Shown: positions 63,821 to 64,000 of the stretch, piece after piece
How positions within the stretch are numbered: position 1 is the first letter of the stretch
Layout of the letters: every line of letters begins with the position of its first letter
Origin: Setoptus koraiensis
Taxonomy: Eukaryota > Arthropoda
Direction of reading: 5' to 3'
DNA length: 64,000 bases
NCBI GenBank assembly: GCA_048013815.1
Contig: CM106585.1
Coordinates: 15,376,001-15,440,000, forward strand
Program-made: the position numbers and the translations under genes
The notes under the pieces: model-generated
The model's database searches: none
Told to the model about the DNA's origin: nothing
What the model saw: only the letters and a program-made list of their open reading frames with translations

Positions 63821-64000
63821 TGTCAGCTTTCCCCTTTATTTAATTTCTTATACAGTCCGTTTATTTCATTCTATTACTATATTTTTATAATTAAATTGCT
63901 TTACAATTATTCTTTTTTTATTTTCGTTTACAAACTTTTTTTAATATTTTTTTGTCTTTTTACTCATGCATCAATGTTCTCAGAGCCCGTTTATAAGGTA
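63821..64000. other. AT-rich end of window
   Basis: Abrupt return to T/A-rich sequence (tttatttaatttcttatac). No gene seen in these 180 bases. Confidence 0.6.

Noticed and set aside
1-64000. tRNA, rRNA, transposase or reverse transcriptase genes
   Set aside because: Looked for by eye on both strands; no cloverleaf with A/B boxes, no rRNA core and no transposon protein motif was convincing.

Overview
This is eukaryotic nuclear DNA from a small, intron-poor arthropod, most likely a chelicerate and probably a mite. The evidence is a pair of insect-type gustatory receptors, a divergent ionotropic receptor, a papain-family protease and several small secreted proteins, next to conserved metazoan genes (NPRL3, importin-9, ITPK1, MANF, STIM, LYSMD3/4, a LAP protein, GTPBP1, an MLCK-type kinase). 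Most conserved genes are single exons. The introns I could place are mostly 90-230 bp with ordinary GT-AG ends. The species call is inference; no rRNA, tRNA or mitochondrial gene is present to settle it.

Layout. 0-2.2 kb: 3' part of NPRL3 (GATOR1). 2.2-10 kb: secreted and sensory genes: an 84-aa secreted protein, an ionotropic receptor (minus), a tandem pair of 93/94-aa secreted proteins, and a two-exon cathepsin-like protease with a very long insert. 10.8-15.7 kb: two three-exon gustatory receptor genes in tandem. 16.4-20.6 kb: a three-exon, about 1350-aa membrane protein with cysteine-rich PAN/Apple-like modules. 21.2-22.1 kb: a secreted protein with an Asn-Tyr-Asn-Pro-His repeat. 22.4-35.4 kb: importin-9 (minus), ITPK1 (plus), MANF (minus), a MANF-STIM chimera (minus), LYSMD3/4-like (plus), and a four-exon LAP protein (minus). 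35.4-46.6 kb: 11 kb of simple repeats and minisatellites with no supportable gene. 46.6-53.4 kb: GTPBP1 and a kinase of the myosin light chain kinase type.

The most interesting object is at 29418-30764. It is a single uninterrupted reading frame in which the signal peptide and complete six-cysteine saposin-like domain of MANF are joined to the EF-hand, SAM, transmembrane and SOAR parts of STIM, the ER calcium sensor. The intact MANF gene lies 0.7 kb downstream of it. Similarity continues through the upstream flanks of both genes, so a local segmental duplication of MANF's 5' half and promoter gave STIM a new front end and probably MANF's regulation. The two MANF N-terminal halves are about 83% identical, which argues against an assembly error. 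The STIM half also has a short first coiled coil and stops right after SOAR.

From about 47.56 kb the assembly becomes doubtful. 47560-53424 and 53453-59316 form an almost perfect inverted repeat with a 28-nt loop. It duplicates the kinase and the 3' part of GTPBP1 and cuts the kinase in its last catalytic subdomain. The right arm ends in a 500-N gap, followed by about 4 kb of extremely G-rich sequence unlike the rest of the window. I treat the right arm and the G-rich block as probable fold-back or assembly artefacts until long reads show otherwise.
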